Shown here piece by piece: positions 34,497-43,844 of a DNA stretch of 43,844 nt. The stretch covers positions 220,119-263,962 of the forward strand of contig WIDE01000043.1 in assembly GCA_015039315.1 (NCBI GenBank). Direction: 5' to 3'. Made by a program: the position numbers and the translations under genes. How positions within the stretch are numbered: the first letter of the stretch is position 1; every line of letters starts with the position of its first letter. The notes under the pieces were generated by a model that saw only the letters and a program-made list of their open reading frames with translations, was not told the origin of the DNA and searched no databases. The DNA comes from Clavulina sp. PMI_390. Lineage: Eukaryota > Basidiomycota > Agaricomycetes > Cantharellales > Hydnaceae.

Positions 34497-36449
34497 TCAG
34501 CGATACCGTCCCACCGTAACGCTCTGCAACGCTCCCCCACGCCTCCCAATCGTCCCTCCTCCTCCCGCACCAAAACTAGCACCAGTCGGAGCAGGCCTCA
34601 CACTAATGCCCATACTCTCCGTCAAATCAAACGCCTCGAGCCTCCTCTGCGCATCCCTAAACTCGCGGTCCTCTGCGCGCTCCACGCGCTGGCGCTGAGC
34701 CTCCGCCGCGCGCTCCTCCGCCTCGCGCTGCACATCCTCCTCTGAATCATCCGACATAAAGTCCGTAAAGTCGCTGCTGGACGCAGAGGACGATCCACCG
34801 CGCGCAGTAGAGGCTCCGTCGCTGTGCGAGGAGCCCACGGACGTCTCGGAGCCGTCCCCACTATCAGACGAGGACGAAGACGATGAAGAGGATTTCGACG
34901 AGGAGTGGATGAAATTCGAGTTGGGGTAGAGCTCGGCGTTGGGGGCGATGACGAATGCGGGTGTAGAGTACCGCGCTCCTCCCATCGCAGCAGGCGCAGG
35001 AGGTGCAGCAGGCGGAAGACGGCTCTCGGGAAGATTGCGTGTGGGGAGAGGGACGATCTGGACCATGGGAGGCAAGCCACGCTCAATCGCAGGCGGCGTG
35101 ATCGAGGACGACGGATGTTGCTGAGCAGCAGCAGCAGTAGAGGATCGAGCAGCGGTGGTGGCTGATGATGAATCGAGGGGAACGAGGGATGCGTTGGGGG
35201 ACGAGCCCGATCCATTTGAGCTGCCCGAGGGAGACGAATGGCTGAGGCGGGTTTTAGACGAGGACGCCGAGGGCGGGAGCGAGTAGAACCCGTTCTGCGT
35301 CTGGATCGCGACGGTCTGCCGACTGCTGCGCGAGCTAGCAGCAGGCACCATCGTCGTGGTGATGGGGACGTCAAACTCGCTGGGAGGAGCGTAGCGGACG
35401 ACGGTGACGTCGCGCGTGGCAGTGGCATAGCGATGAACATTATTGGGATCATGCTTTTTGGCGTTGGGGACCACACCGCCAGCAGCAGCAGCAGACAGCT
35501 CACGATAAGGGCGGGTCGGCGGGGTGTCTGGGGATTCGTCAGAAGGCGACGGCGATGTTTTTAGGTCCGCCGCCCCACTTCGTTTTGCACCACCACGTTG
35601 GTGGACATTCGACGATGACGAGGAAGAGACCAGAGGTGGGGTGGTAGAGCGAATGATAGACGACGTCAATGATGAGTCTGCGGGAACAACACGAGTGGAA
35701 CGGCTGCCAGGCGTCGGCGTCGATGCGCTGCTCGCAGAACTGGTGGATGGGCCTCCCGCTGTAGAAGACTGCTTGGCGCGGAGTGTAGTGCGTTGCTTTG
35801 GTGTCGATGGAGGGTCTTCTTTGCCCGCCGCAGCAGCATTTTTGGGATTGTCACTGGGAGCGCTCGAGCGGGAAAGCTTGTAGAGATGGCTGACAGCTGT
35901 CCAGTCCTCTGGTTTTATGTATTGGGTATACTCGTGTTGCGATGGCGCGCGGCCTAGATAATCGTTGGGGATGGGTTTGAGATGTGAGGTTGGGGTAAAA
36001 GGCGGGGTAAGACGACGAGTCAGTTAACGCAGATGTCAACACACGGCGATGAGGAGTCAGTCAGGAACAGCGACGACGAACGACGACAGACGACGAAAGA
36101 CTCACAGCAGCCCGGCCAGCCAGTGTTCTGGAGCAGTCCACGTTTTGCCAGTTCAGCATGCGCATCCGCCCACTGTGTAAAGCAACAAACGATCGAGTGA
36201 GCATGCGGCCCACACGTGCTGGACGAGGACGACACGCGCCTTGCAGTACCCACACCCATTGAACGTCCTGATCTCGGCGTTTGTGTGATAGACAATGTCG
36301 GCTCGAGGATGATTCTCCCGTCGACGACAGACCTGCATTTTGGATTTATGAGGACAGACGCCCTTGCGCACGTTGTAGACCTCCTTCATGACGGTGCACA
36401 TCTTGCATGTTGATGTTGAGTACTCGAGCGAGCCCTCGACGAGACACAT
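34497..36449 (-). CDS. Conserved-looking Cys-rich N-terminus with long Ser-rich disordered region
   Basis: Best model: exons 36449 to about 36234, 36172-36106 and 35953-34497, about 579 aa. The start MCLVEGS at 36449 is the first ATG in frame; further 5' exons are possible. Exon 1 has STCKMCTV, CPHKSKMQVC and FNGCGYCK, exon 2 adds GWPGCC, formed across the exon 2/3 junction, and PEDWTAVSHLYKL follows. The many CxxC-like pairs suggest a zinc-binding N-terminus. The remaining 450 residues are Ser/Ala/Pro-rich with a poly-Ser run, an acidic patch and a charged helix (EEDVQREAEERAAEAQRQRVERAEDR). The exon 1 donor is uncertain (GTCGTC after K-A-R, or a GC donor after the Lys). I do not know the function. 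Confidence 0.65.
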
Positions 36450-39062
36450 GCTATTCAAAGTGCTTGTGGCGAAGCTTACTGCCGATGGAGGTGTCTATGC
36501 TGTCCAAGGCGATGGGGACAGCGAGAAAACAGAAAGAGACAGAGATGGCCAGGACTAGGCTGTCCGACAGATGCGGTGTTTGGCACACGCCCGGCATCGC
36601 GTCACGGACCCGCCCATCATCAACAAACATGTTTCCCTTTTTCAACAAAAATATACCCCCGCATTTTTGGTCTTTTTCGGAGTTACTCACCACGCTATAG
36701 AACAATCTGGGATCTGTGGCTGCGAAAGCAAACTGTGGAGTGACAAGGAGCAAAGGCAGGCAGGCAGGGACTGGGGAGGAGCCTCTCTCTCTGATGCACG
36801 CTGCTCTGCCTTTATACGAACCCTCTATGCTCGCCAGGAAAGCAACCGCGAGATATAGAATCCGCTATCCGGTTACTGCTGATACTCGGAGCATGTTACC
36901 AAACGTGGCTTTCACGTTTTCCATTCTTCGGGCTTCCCGCGCTGGGGACACGGCCAGAGCTCGACGCATTCTGCTTCATCTCGCTCCATATAGGAGGCCG
37001 AGTCCCCAAGGGCAACTGGCAACGCCTCATTTCTCGTTCCTTCTGACGATCTTCTGGCGCCCACATGCCCCCCGCTCGCTCCATACGCGAGCGGGAGAGC
37101 CCTCGGCTACACCTTTCATCCCTTCTGGGTTGCCAAACGTGGCTCTCTTTCTGAACATCATCATCATCCTTCCCTCTCTCGGGTCTGATTAATGATCTCC
37201 CCGCTCGTACTAATGCATCGAGCAAGGCTAAGTGTATATATTCATACATATCTATCTTGTCTCTCTCGTCTGACCAATAAGCATGACGACGACCAATGCA
37301 ACGAAGCGCCCCTCTTACTCCCTCCGTCAGATCCCCATCCCGCCCCGCACTTTCGCATCCATTTGCCGAACGAATGGATTGCTAAGCCCGATCGAACCTA
37401 CCATAACATGCAAGGTAAAATGTTTCGAGTCGCACTGATCCCCCCGCGGCGCATCTCCAACCATGGAGTCGGCGCGCGGACTATAGCAACCCGTTCAACT
37501 GCGTCACTGGGTGGGTGTGTCATCTGGGCTCCTCGGGAGGGGAGGGCAGTATCCTAGGCATCCAGATCCTTTTTCAAAACAATTACAGTATTATGACACA
37601 CGTCGTGGAGATAGATTGCTTGTACGTTTCGAAATTCTCCGGCATCTCCGTCTCCGAGTTTTCAGCGGGTCCAGTGATGCCGACCCCATCCTTTTTGGGA
37701 TTGGATCATTTACACACCTCAACAGTCATCGGGGCGAGCCCTCCAGATCCCAGATCTGGCGTCGCAATTCGTATTCTTTTTCGGCTGCAACGCCCGTCGG
37801 TAGCTCTGGCGTGGAGATAGCCCTACGAACTCACTCACAATTGCAATCGCAATATTGTTATCATTTCGTTCGTTCGTCCCCCGTTTGCCGTGGATTCATC
37901 TCCCGGAGCCGCCGCCCCCAAGCAGGGCTGGAATTGATGCACGCACACACGCACGATGACGCCTTCGATCCAAATTTGGAGGACGCAGAACGTGTACTGA
38001 TCCTCGGAGAAACGTCCGCTCCGTTTTTCCAGGCACGTCCCTATCTCTCCCACTTTCTTCCTCGGGACTTTTGCCGAACTTATACCCTGATAGCCCATCC
38101 AGAGAGAGGAACGCCTATGAGGGAGAACGAGGTTCATCACTGCAAGATAAAGGAGGCGCGATTAAGCTTTGAGCAAGTAAGCAAGCCTGGGCGTGCGCAG
38201 CAAGCAACACCTACTACAGCAGCTCCCTCCAACAGATCCAAGGGGCTTACTTGCATAGACCCTAACCGCACATCGCATGCCCCGATATGAAATAAATAAA
38301 TGTTCATCTCTTGAGCGAAAACATGCGGCAGGGTCTATGTGGCTGCGAAGGAAGACCCGCGGACCACTAATTCAGTAGTAATTCAAGAGCATTCCCGGCG
38401 GCTTGCTCTGTCTGGCTCTGACTTTTTGTCGGGGAAGAGAGAGGAGCTCTGGTGTCTGTTTATGGGGACTCTGCCAAAATGGGAGGGTGGTGGGACGAGT
38501 GTGAAGCTGTCCGCCACCGACACTGCTGTAGCTGCCCTATCTAAGGACCCACTGCCGCGACGACCTATCAACCCCTCTCGAGAACCCCTGCATCGCCCCT
38601 TCAGCTTGCAGTGAAACCAATCTCTCTCGTTCAGCTTCCCTTCCTCTACCACCATGACCAAAGCTGCTGTCGCACCCCTACTTGACCTTTTTCCCCCTTC
38701 TGGTTCGATCATGGTCAGCTTTTGTTATGAGGTGGGAGGATATGGTGGACTGGAGGCGCTGGATATCTTGGTTGTGTAGGATGCCAAGTCTCCTCGAGTA
38801 ACTTATTTCTAGACCTCAGTTACTTCTTTCTGGATCCTGTTTACTCACAACCAAATCTCGATACGAGTTGTCTAACAGGCACATGTGTTTGCATTATACT
38901 ATCACTATCCATGTCTCACGGGCACATGCTGCTGGCTACTCAGTACACATTTCTTAGGCCAATCATTCTGACCAAACGCTGAAAATCACGAAAAGAGTTG
39001 ACTCAAGGAAGCAGCTGCTTCTTCCCTCGAGCTTCCAAGCGTCAACTCCACCACGTATGCGC
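36450..39062. other. 2.6 kb intergenic region, no secure gene
   Basis: A GTGAGT donor-like site on the minus strand near 36684-36689 follows an open stretch ending LFYSV and could be a 5' exon of the gene ending at 34497. Open frames at 36716-37192, 36896-37249 and 37511-38290 have no recognisable domain. AACGTGGCT recurs at 36901 and 37137. Confidence 0.4.
38654..38779 (+). CDS. Possible 41-codon small ORF
   Basis: The ATG sits in a strong context (ACCACCATGACC) after a 30 bp pyrimidine-rich leader, as in many fungal promoters. It opens 41 codons to a TAG at 38777. It could be a small protein or the first exon of an unrecognised gene, but no downstream exon was identified. Weak evidence. 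Confidence 0.2.
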   Translation: MTKAAVAPLLDLFPPSGSIMVSFCYEVGGYGGLEALDILVV

Positions 39063-39744
39063 CTAGATCTCTTTGTAAAATGCAACCTCCCTCTGATGAG
39101 GAGTAGGATGCATAGTCAGTTACGAGTTTGAGTAGAGCGAAGGGTTGGAGATCAAACTGACCTTGACGATCAGGCCTCCGTCTGGCTCTCCTGCCTGGAA
39201 AAAGGCCACGAATGCAGCGGTTTCACGATGCCTGTTGTCATATGCGTTTAGGTGGATTATAACGAAAGACACAGTTGTATGAATCGTACGCACGCTCCAA
39301 GGGCTGCTAGATCCAAATATCTTCAGGTCGTTCAGATCATCCAATATCGTTAGGAATCAGATACGGGGAAGCTGCTTCAATGACTCACTCCTCAAACGTG
39401 ATGAACCACTTGAAGGCACAACAGGCGGTACCATCACGGGATCAGCACTCGCTTAGCAGAAATACGACGGAAAACGTCAGATTCACCTCGCCAAATCGCG
39501 AAACACGGAGCGTCAAGGCCCCAGGCTCCGCATCGCTATGTGCCGACGCTTGGATGGCCTTGAAGAGATTTTCTACCTCGTCGCCTTTTCCTGGGGCGGC
39601 AGTAATCTACAGCACATTACCAAGGGCGAGTGAGGATTAGATATATCTCGATAGCTGTCGGAATAACCTCCAGGAGGAATACCACAGACTTACGTGAGCA
39701 ACGACGATGATAGGACCTTGGATCGCGTCTGGAGATGCGGCCAT
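39063..39744 (-). CDS. ABM-domain (antibiotic biosynthesis monooxygenase-like) small protein
   Basis: Six exons: 39744-39694, 39606-39487, 39408-39389, 39320-39294, 39231-39162 and 39092-39063, giving 105 aa, right for a single ABM dimeric alpha/beta barrel. Recognisable are PIIVVAHITAAPGKGDEVENLFKAI, EPGALTFRVSRFGE (residue 51 reads L or F depending on call), TFEEY, and HRETAAFVAFFQAGEP near the end. Members act as cofactor-independent quinone-forming monooxygenases or as small stress proteins; the substrate is unknown. Exons 3 and 4 are only 20 and 27 nt but are needed to build the TFEEYLDLAALGAHRE segment. A TATATA box lies about 100 bp upstream. Confidence 0.8.
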
Positions 39745-39842
39745 TGCTTCAGCGCTATTGGGAAAACGATTTAGCGATGAAAGAAAGAGCTTGAAGCTGA
39801 GTTTGTGAGTTGAGGAGACCCAGTCAAGCCAGGTTGGCGGAC

Positions 39843-39850
39843 TATATATA
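39843..39850 (-). promoter_or_regulatory. TATA box of the ABM gene
   Basis: TATATATA on the minus strand about 100 bp before the start codon at 39744, a typical distance for this genome. Confidence 0.5.
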
Positions 39851-39876
39851 GGGCCCAGCGAGAGACATTTGACCAT

Positions 39877-41020
39877 TTTGCTATTACGAGTCTGTCATGC
39901 AACACCTGTCAGCAACGACAACTACAGTATGGATGTGGAGTATACCACGTTATCACCACTGACAAAGAGAGTATGTTAGTGACCTACGATGACTAGATCT
40001 AGCTTGACAAGGCAACATCTCTCGACGTCCCGTAAGGTGATGTGTGTTCGGTACGGCTGAGGTCGCCCGAAGGCCGACAAGATTCACCAATGCTTGATGA
40101 GGTGCATAGGCCTACTATTCATATTTTTGGGCAGGGAGTCGTCACTGGTGGGAAAGCTATACTAGGCATCGCCGTTACGTACCCTAGTTTGTGTCAAAGA
40201 GTCCTCCTTCATAGTGATTTGTCACTGGCCAATCGTCAGAACAAAGGCTGGGAAGACGAAATGGATAAGCAATAAAGAGATGAGACAAGTAGACATCTTA
40301 TGCATGAACCTGCTCGGACGAGTTAGGTAGTAACACAAGTAGCCTTGGCGCTTCCGACAAGCCGAGCGGGATTTCACGATCGATGATATGCCCGTGGGCT
40401 AATGGACCGCATGAGGTTCATTGAGGTGCGCCGAGACAGGTTCAGTCTGGATTGTCACAGAGAGTGCGAGGCATTCATTCGATGGTGAGCAGATTTAGAC
40501 GGTGACGAAATCCCTCCACCTAGAGGTCTGGTAAGCTTTTGGAAGCTGACCAATCTCAAGAAAGTAGTGATGATATAGCATACTGCGGGAGTCGATGTTA
40601 GACGAGCGAGCCCCGCGTTTCTACGGCCAAATCATCATCATATTCTAGCAGGACCAGTTTCACAGCCAATTATTCCAACTCGATGCATTATCACTGCTCC
40701 AGGGAGACTTACACGTACACCTTCGTCAAGCTTTCTTCGTTAAGATATTCCAGTTTCCCGAAGCCCTGGCTACACTCAACCTTTCGGGTGTATTGTTGGG
40801 CATAGATCGAGCCACTCCCAGCAAGGATGGTTAGGAATAAACCTCCTCAGTGCCATTGAATAGTTGGTAAATGGCAAGCAGGATTTGAATCAAGACAATT
40901 GAGCAGGTGATAGGCTGTCGACATCTGCTGCAAGTTTGGAAGCAGAACGCTCATGCCTGCATCATGCTATATCGAGAAGAGCTGAAGGATTACTAGTTTC
41001 GTCGGGACCGTGTTTGGGGT
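39877..41020. other. Intergenic with a possible LRR relic
   Basis: No intact gene is seen. At 40655-40834 (+) a 59-codon open stretch reads LFQLDALSLLQGDLHVHLRQ and FPEALATLNLSGVLLGID, resembling LRR/F-box-protein sequence without start or F-box. It may be a gene fragment. Confidence 0.3.
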
Positions 41021-43549
41021 CTATGCTTCAAGCCGATGGAGTGCTTGCCGTGCTGTTGGGCGCGCAGCAGGATCTTTATTCATCAGCTCATCGGCGAGTT
41101 TCCACAGATCCATTAAAAGATGATTTTCAGGCGCTTTGAGCAGGATTATGCGCAGGGACTGGCCCAGTGCGTAGATATCGGCGGCAAATGGAGAATAGGG
41201 ACGGCCACGTTTGACCTCTGGTGCCTTGTAGCTTTCTGTCCCGAGGGAGTATGTGAATAACTGGCCAGCTTGAGGTCGCACGGCAAGTCCAAAGTCGATG
41301 AGGTAGAGCTGATCTTGATAGTCGACGAGAAAGTGGTCAAATTTTAGATCCCCGTGAACCACACCTGCCGCGTGAATCTCGCTCACGGCTGCGACTGCCT
41401 TGGTGATGATCTGGCGACATCGGGTATGAGTAAAAAACCCAGTGAACCTATGGATTTCAATGTAGCTCCCGCATTTTGATGACGCATTCCTCTGATGACA
41501 GCCCAGGGTAGTTGATCGTCTCAAACCGAACCACGTGGGAACAGTGCTGAAGGGAGGAAAGCATATCTCTCTCCGAGATAGTGGTGCGCTTGAAGATTTC
41601 ATGGTCGTGTAGGAAAACATTTTCGTGCTGGGCAACAAAAATTAGCTTCGTAGGTGCTAGTTGGGCAAGGGAACTTACCCCATCAAGGGACTCATAGCTA
41701 TCAAGTGGATTAATCTCGGGGTCGGGAGCTGAGCTTAATCGTGCAGTTTCAGAGTTGGCTTCGTCGTCGTCAATCCCGGTGCTTCGCTGATAGGAAGCTG
41801 ATGAGACCATAATATCCCTCCCATATGCCAACACTTCTCCAAAGAACTTGCGCGTGAGCTCAATTATCTCTGGCTCAGTCTGCCATGGATAGGTTTCTTC
41901 AGAATAGTTGGAAAGAAGGCAAATAAAGCGAAGCGCATCGGAAGTCTGGGTGAGATCAAAACTGCGTTCCAAGATGATGACCCTTGCATTGGCGATTGCA
42001 ATCGGATCAGCGAAATTCTACAAGGAGCAGGTTATCATAGCGCTAGAAGAGGGACTCAGTGGGCTAGACTGACCTCTAACTTTACACGTGTGAGATAGAC
42101 CGTGAGGTTCAGAGTTTCCGTCAGGTAGGCGCCAAGGAGCTTCATGTGACGCTTGAAAAGGAAGGCGAAGAGTCTGGTGTGTATGATGAGGTAGCAGAGA
42201 AGACGGAACCTGCTTTGATCTTTGACATCAGAACCGACGCCGCAAATGAAGCAGCCAGGTAAGCCTGCATGGGATGCTACAGCGCTCAATCGCGGTGTGT
42301 GGAGCTGTTCGCTCATTCCAGTGTTGTTTGGAACGCTATTGAGGAGATAGCTCATAATCGATGCATCACTTCAGGGCAGATGTAAGCAAGAGCGGCTGGA
42401 AAAGATGATGTGGTAGCTATATGACTCACCCTTGTAGGTCTGATACGCTGAGGATAGGGAAGAGAAAGTAGGTGAACAGTGCTGCATTGATTGCAAATGA
42501 CGAGGACCCCTGATATTTGAGGAAGTTGTTCCGAAAACTGCTCAAGAGGGAAGAATACGTGAAGATCTCGCCGATGGTGACAGGTCGGTTCGGGGCACCA
42601 TCTGGGAGGGAATCGAACATGAAAGGGTCATGTACGTTGGTCTGTGTAGCTGAGGTGTTGCTCGGGGCGGTGTTCGTGATGTGTTCTTCCGCATAACGAG
42701 CAAGAGGTGCGGTGACGAGACTGTCGAAGCTCGGGCGTACGGTCTGGGTAGAATTTCATGATGTAAGAAAGGGTTCCAGCAACAGCCGAACAATCGGTTG
42801 TGCCTCACAATGATAAGTTGATGACATACCGTAGGAACTATTCGCGGACGATTGAGGACCTCCCAGTGATCCTTCAAGATTTGATCAGAGGGCTCAAAGT
42901 AACCGTTGTTGTGCTCCACATCAGCGCTGGACCATACGCCCAGCGTCTGAACCTTGATTGTCAGGAGTGAAACAACCAAATTATGATCATTTGTGATGCT
43001 CCCGAAGTATGTTCGAGAAAAATCACAGATTCGCTCTTTTATCTCATGCACTGGGTGATAGATTTAGTTAAACAGCATTAGCACTCATAAAGGGCGGTGG
43101 GGGAACATACGGGTAGGGATAAATCTGATAACCAAGTGAATGAATCTATCGTTCTGACGCGCAAAGCGAATCTGTTCGGCCGTGAGAGAGGCTTCCCAAT
43201 CCAGGTGTAGGGCTTCATTGCTTCTTAGGTCTCTCAAGATGTCCTGAGGTGGTCCTAGAGGCACGACAGGCTGTTCTATCGAGTAAATTCGAGCAGATGC
43301 CATTCTCGCATCCAAGTCTTCAGGAATAGCATCCTTTCGCAAGCCCAGCTCCCGTTTAGTCGCAAGCACCAGATCGGGAATATAATCCTTTAAAAGGCAA
43401 CCCTCCTCAAGAGCTAGGTGGAGAATCGCATTAAGATCCTCAACAAAGACGCTGAATGCGGCGGCACTGTAGGACAGCTTGAAGTTTAGTGCACCGATTA
43501 TATGGAGTCTATTACAGTACACTCACGGCCGGTGACGCCAGCCTGACAT
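41021..43549 (-). CDS. Large protein with C-terminal degenerate kinase domain
   Basis: Exons 43549-43527, 43466-43111, 43050-42830, 42743-42430, 42335-42074 and 42017-41679 encode about 505 aa that I do not recognise. It is mostly helical, with IIELTRKFFGEVLAYGRD and an acidic linker. Exon 41627 onward gives a kinase N-lobe (HDHEIFKRTTISERDML, ECVIKMREL). The C-lobe (41410-41021) has HGDLKFDHFLV, IDFG, APE and DIYALGQSL. The catalytic-loop Asn is His, so Mg binding should be impaired. The two lobes are in different frames. Either a 73 bp intron with a poor donor (GTCATC) removes the hinge, or a 1 bp frameshift lies near 41465-41476. Start MSGWRHRP is the only ATG that splices in frame. Confidence 0.7.
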
Positions 43550-43724
43550 CGTTGTGCCGTCTTTCTGTAAAGGCAAGGAGCGCAAGTGTCGGATTCGGAA
43601 CCAAACATCATCACACAACGATCGCTATGTTGTGGCATTTATTCCACACCTCATCCAATATCACTACAGTGCAGGCAATGAGGTGGTCCTAAAATGAAAT
43701 AAGAAAAGAAACGCGTCTGAATCA

Positions 43725-43844
43725 TTACTCCTCTACAACTCGATTCTTTGCCTTTTGCTTCTTCTTTTTCTTCCTCTCTCCCTCATCACCTGCGACATCA
43801 CCACCACCCCCATCTTCATTCGCAACAGCACCACTCTCGCGCTT
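43725..43844 (-). CDS. 3' end of a gene leaving the window, Lys-rich C-terminus
   Basis: The minus-strand frame is open from the window edge to a TAA at 43725. It encodes 39 residues: Gly/Asp-rich, then GERKKKKKQKAKNRVVEE. The KKKKKQKAK run resembles nuclear or nucleolar localisation signals. Too little is present to name the protein. Confidence 0.6.
   Translation of the reverse strand, partial: KRESGAVANEDGGGGDVAGDEGERKKKKKQKAKNRVVEE

Noticed and set aside
34622..35503. 293-codon Arg/Ser-rich minus-strand frame
   Set aside because: It overlaps the Ser-rich exon 34497-35953 in another frame. Only the latter continues through exon junctions to the Cys-rich part.
37511..38290. 259-codon plus-strand open frame
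   Set aside because: No recognisable domain, mixed composition, and other frames in the interval are also open. Not enough to call a gene.

Overview
This window is nuclear DNA of a filamentous basidiomycete. Genes are split by many 50-170 bp GT-AG introns. The recognisable proteins are a delta-12 desaturase with three histidine boxes, eS12, CPSF100/Cft2, F-box proteins with an N-terminal coiled coil, and tyrosine-kinase-like (TKL) kinases with an HGD catalytic loop. They point to Agaricomycetes. A Ceratobasidiaceae/Rhizoctonia-like source is my inference only. All splice sites were assigned by eye from reading frame, donor/acceptor and branch-like sequences; no transcripts were available.

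Layout. 1-1477: gene-poor, with scattered CAGGAC-type short repeats. 1478-3383 (-): F-box paralogue A. 3953-5000 (-): unknown acidic Ser-rich protein. 5690-7440 (-): nine-exon delta-12 fatty acid desaturase. 9195-20102 (+): head-to-tail cluster of four F-box paralogues B, C, D and E, related to A. 20379-20946 (+): ribosomal protein eS12, followed by a possible noncoding intron with a C/D snoRNA-like sequence. 21375-25012 (-): CPSF100/Cft2. 25496-27230 (-): an unrelated F-box protein. 27231-30891: no gene seen. 30892-32480 (-): TKL-type kinase lacking the beta-3 lysine. 32780-32858 (-): intron-containing tRNA-Arg(UCG). 34497-36449 (-): Cys-rich, Ser-rich unknown protein. 39063-39744 (-): small ABM-fold monooxygenase-like protein with micro-exons. 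41021-43549 (-): large protein with a degenerate kinase domain and a frame conflict. 43725-43844 (-): Lys-rich 3' end of a gene leaving the window.

The main novelty is the A-E F-box family. All five share one intron position, an N-terminal coiled coil plus F-box, and an internal Cys/His constellation. In B-E it reads G-H-x3-C, then 35 or 37 residues, then C-x2-C. In A the His is replaced by Cys, a ligand-preserving swap expected of a metal site. All five also end in a C-x-C motif; in four of them it is followed by a DP[DE][ST]GW box (B has DLASGW). Acidic Ser/Glu tails follow, two of them built from different minisatellites. Copy D carries a 74 bp net deletion that breaks the frame between its exons. 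Copies C, D and E keep a CGTGGGAA element (the core of CSL/CBF1-type sites) about 95-125 bp before their start codons.

Housekeeping genes (eS12, CPSF100, tRNA, desaturase) lie beside this lineage-specific material. The genes do not form one pathway. The shared theme of the accessory part is adaptor and signalling genes that duplicate and decay: SCF-type F-box receptors and kinases with altered catalytic residues.
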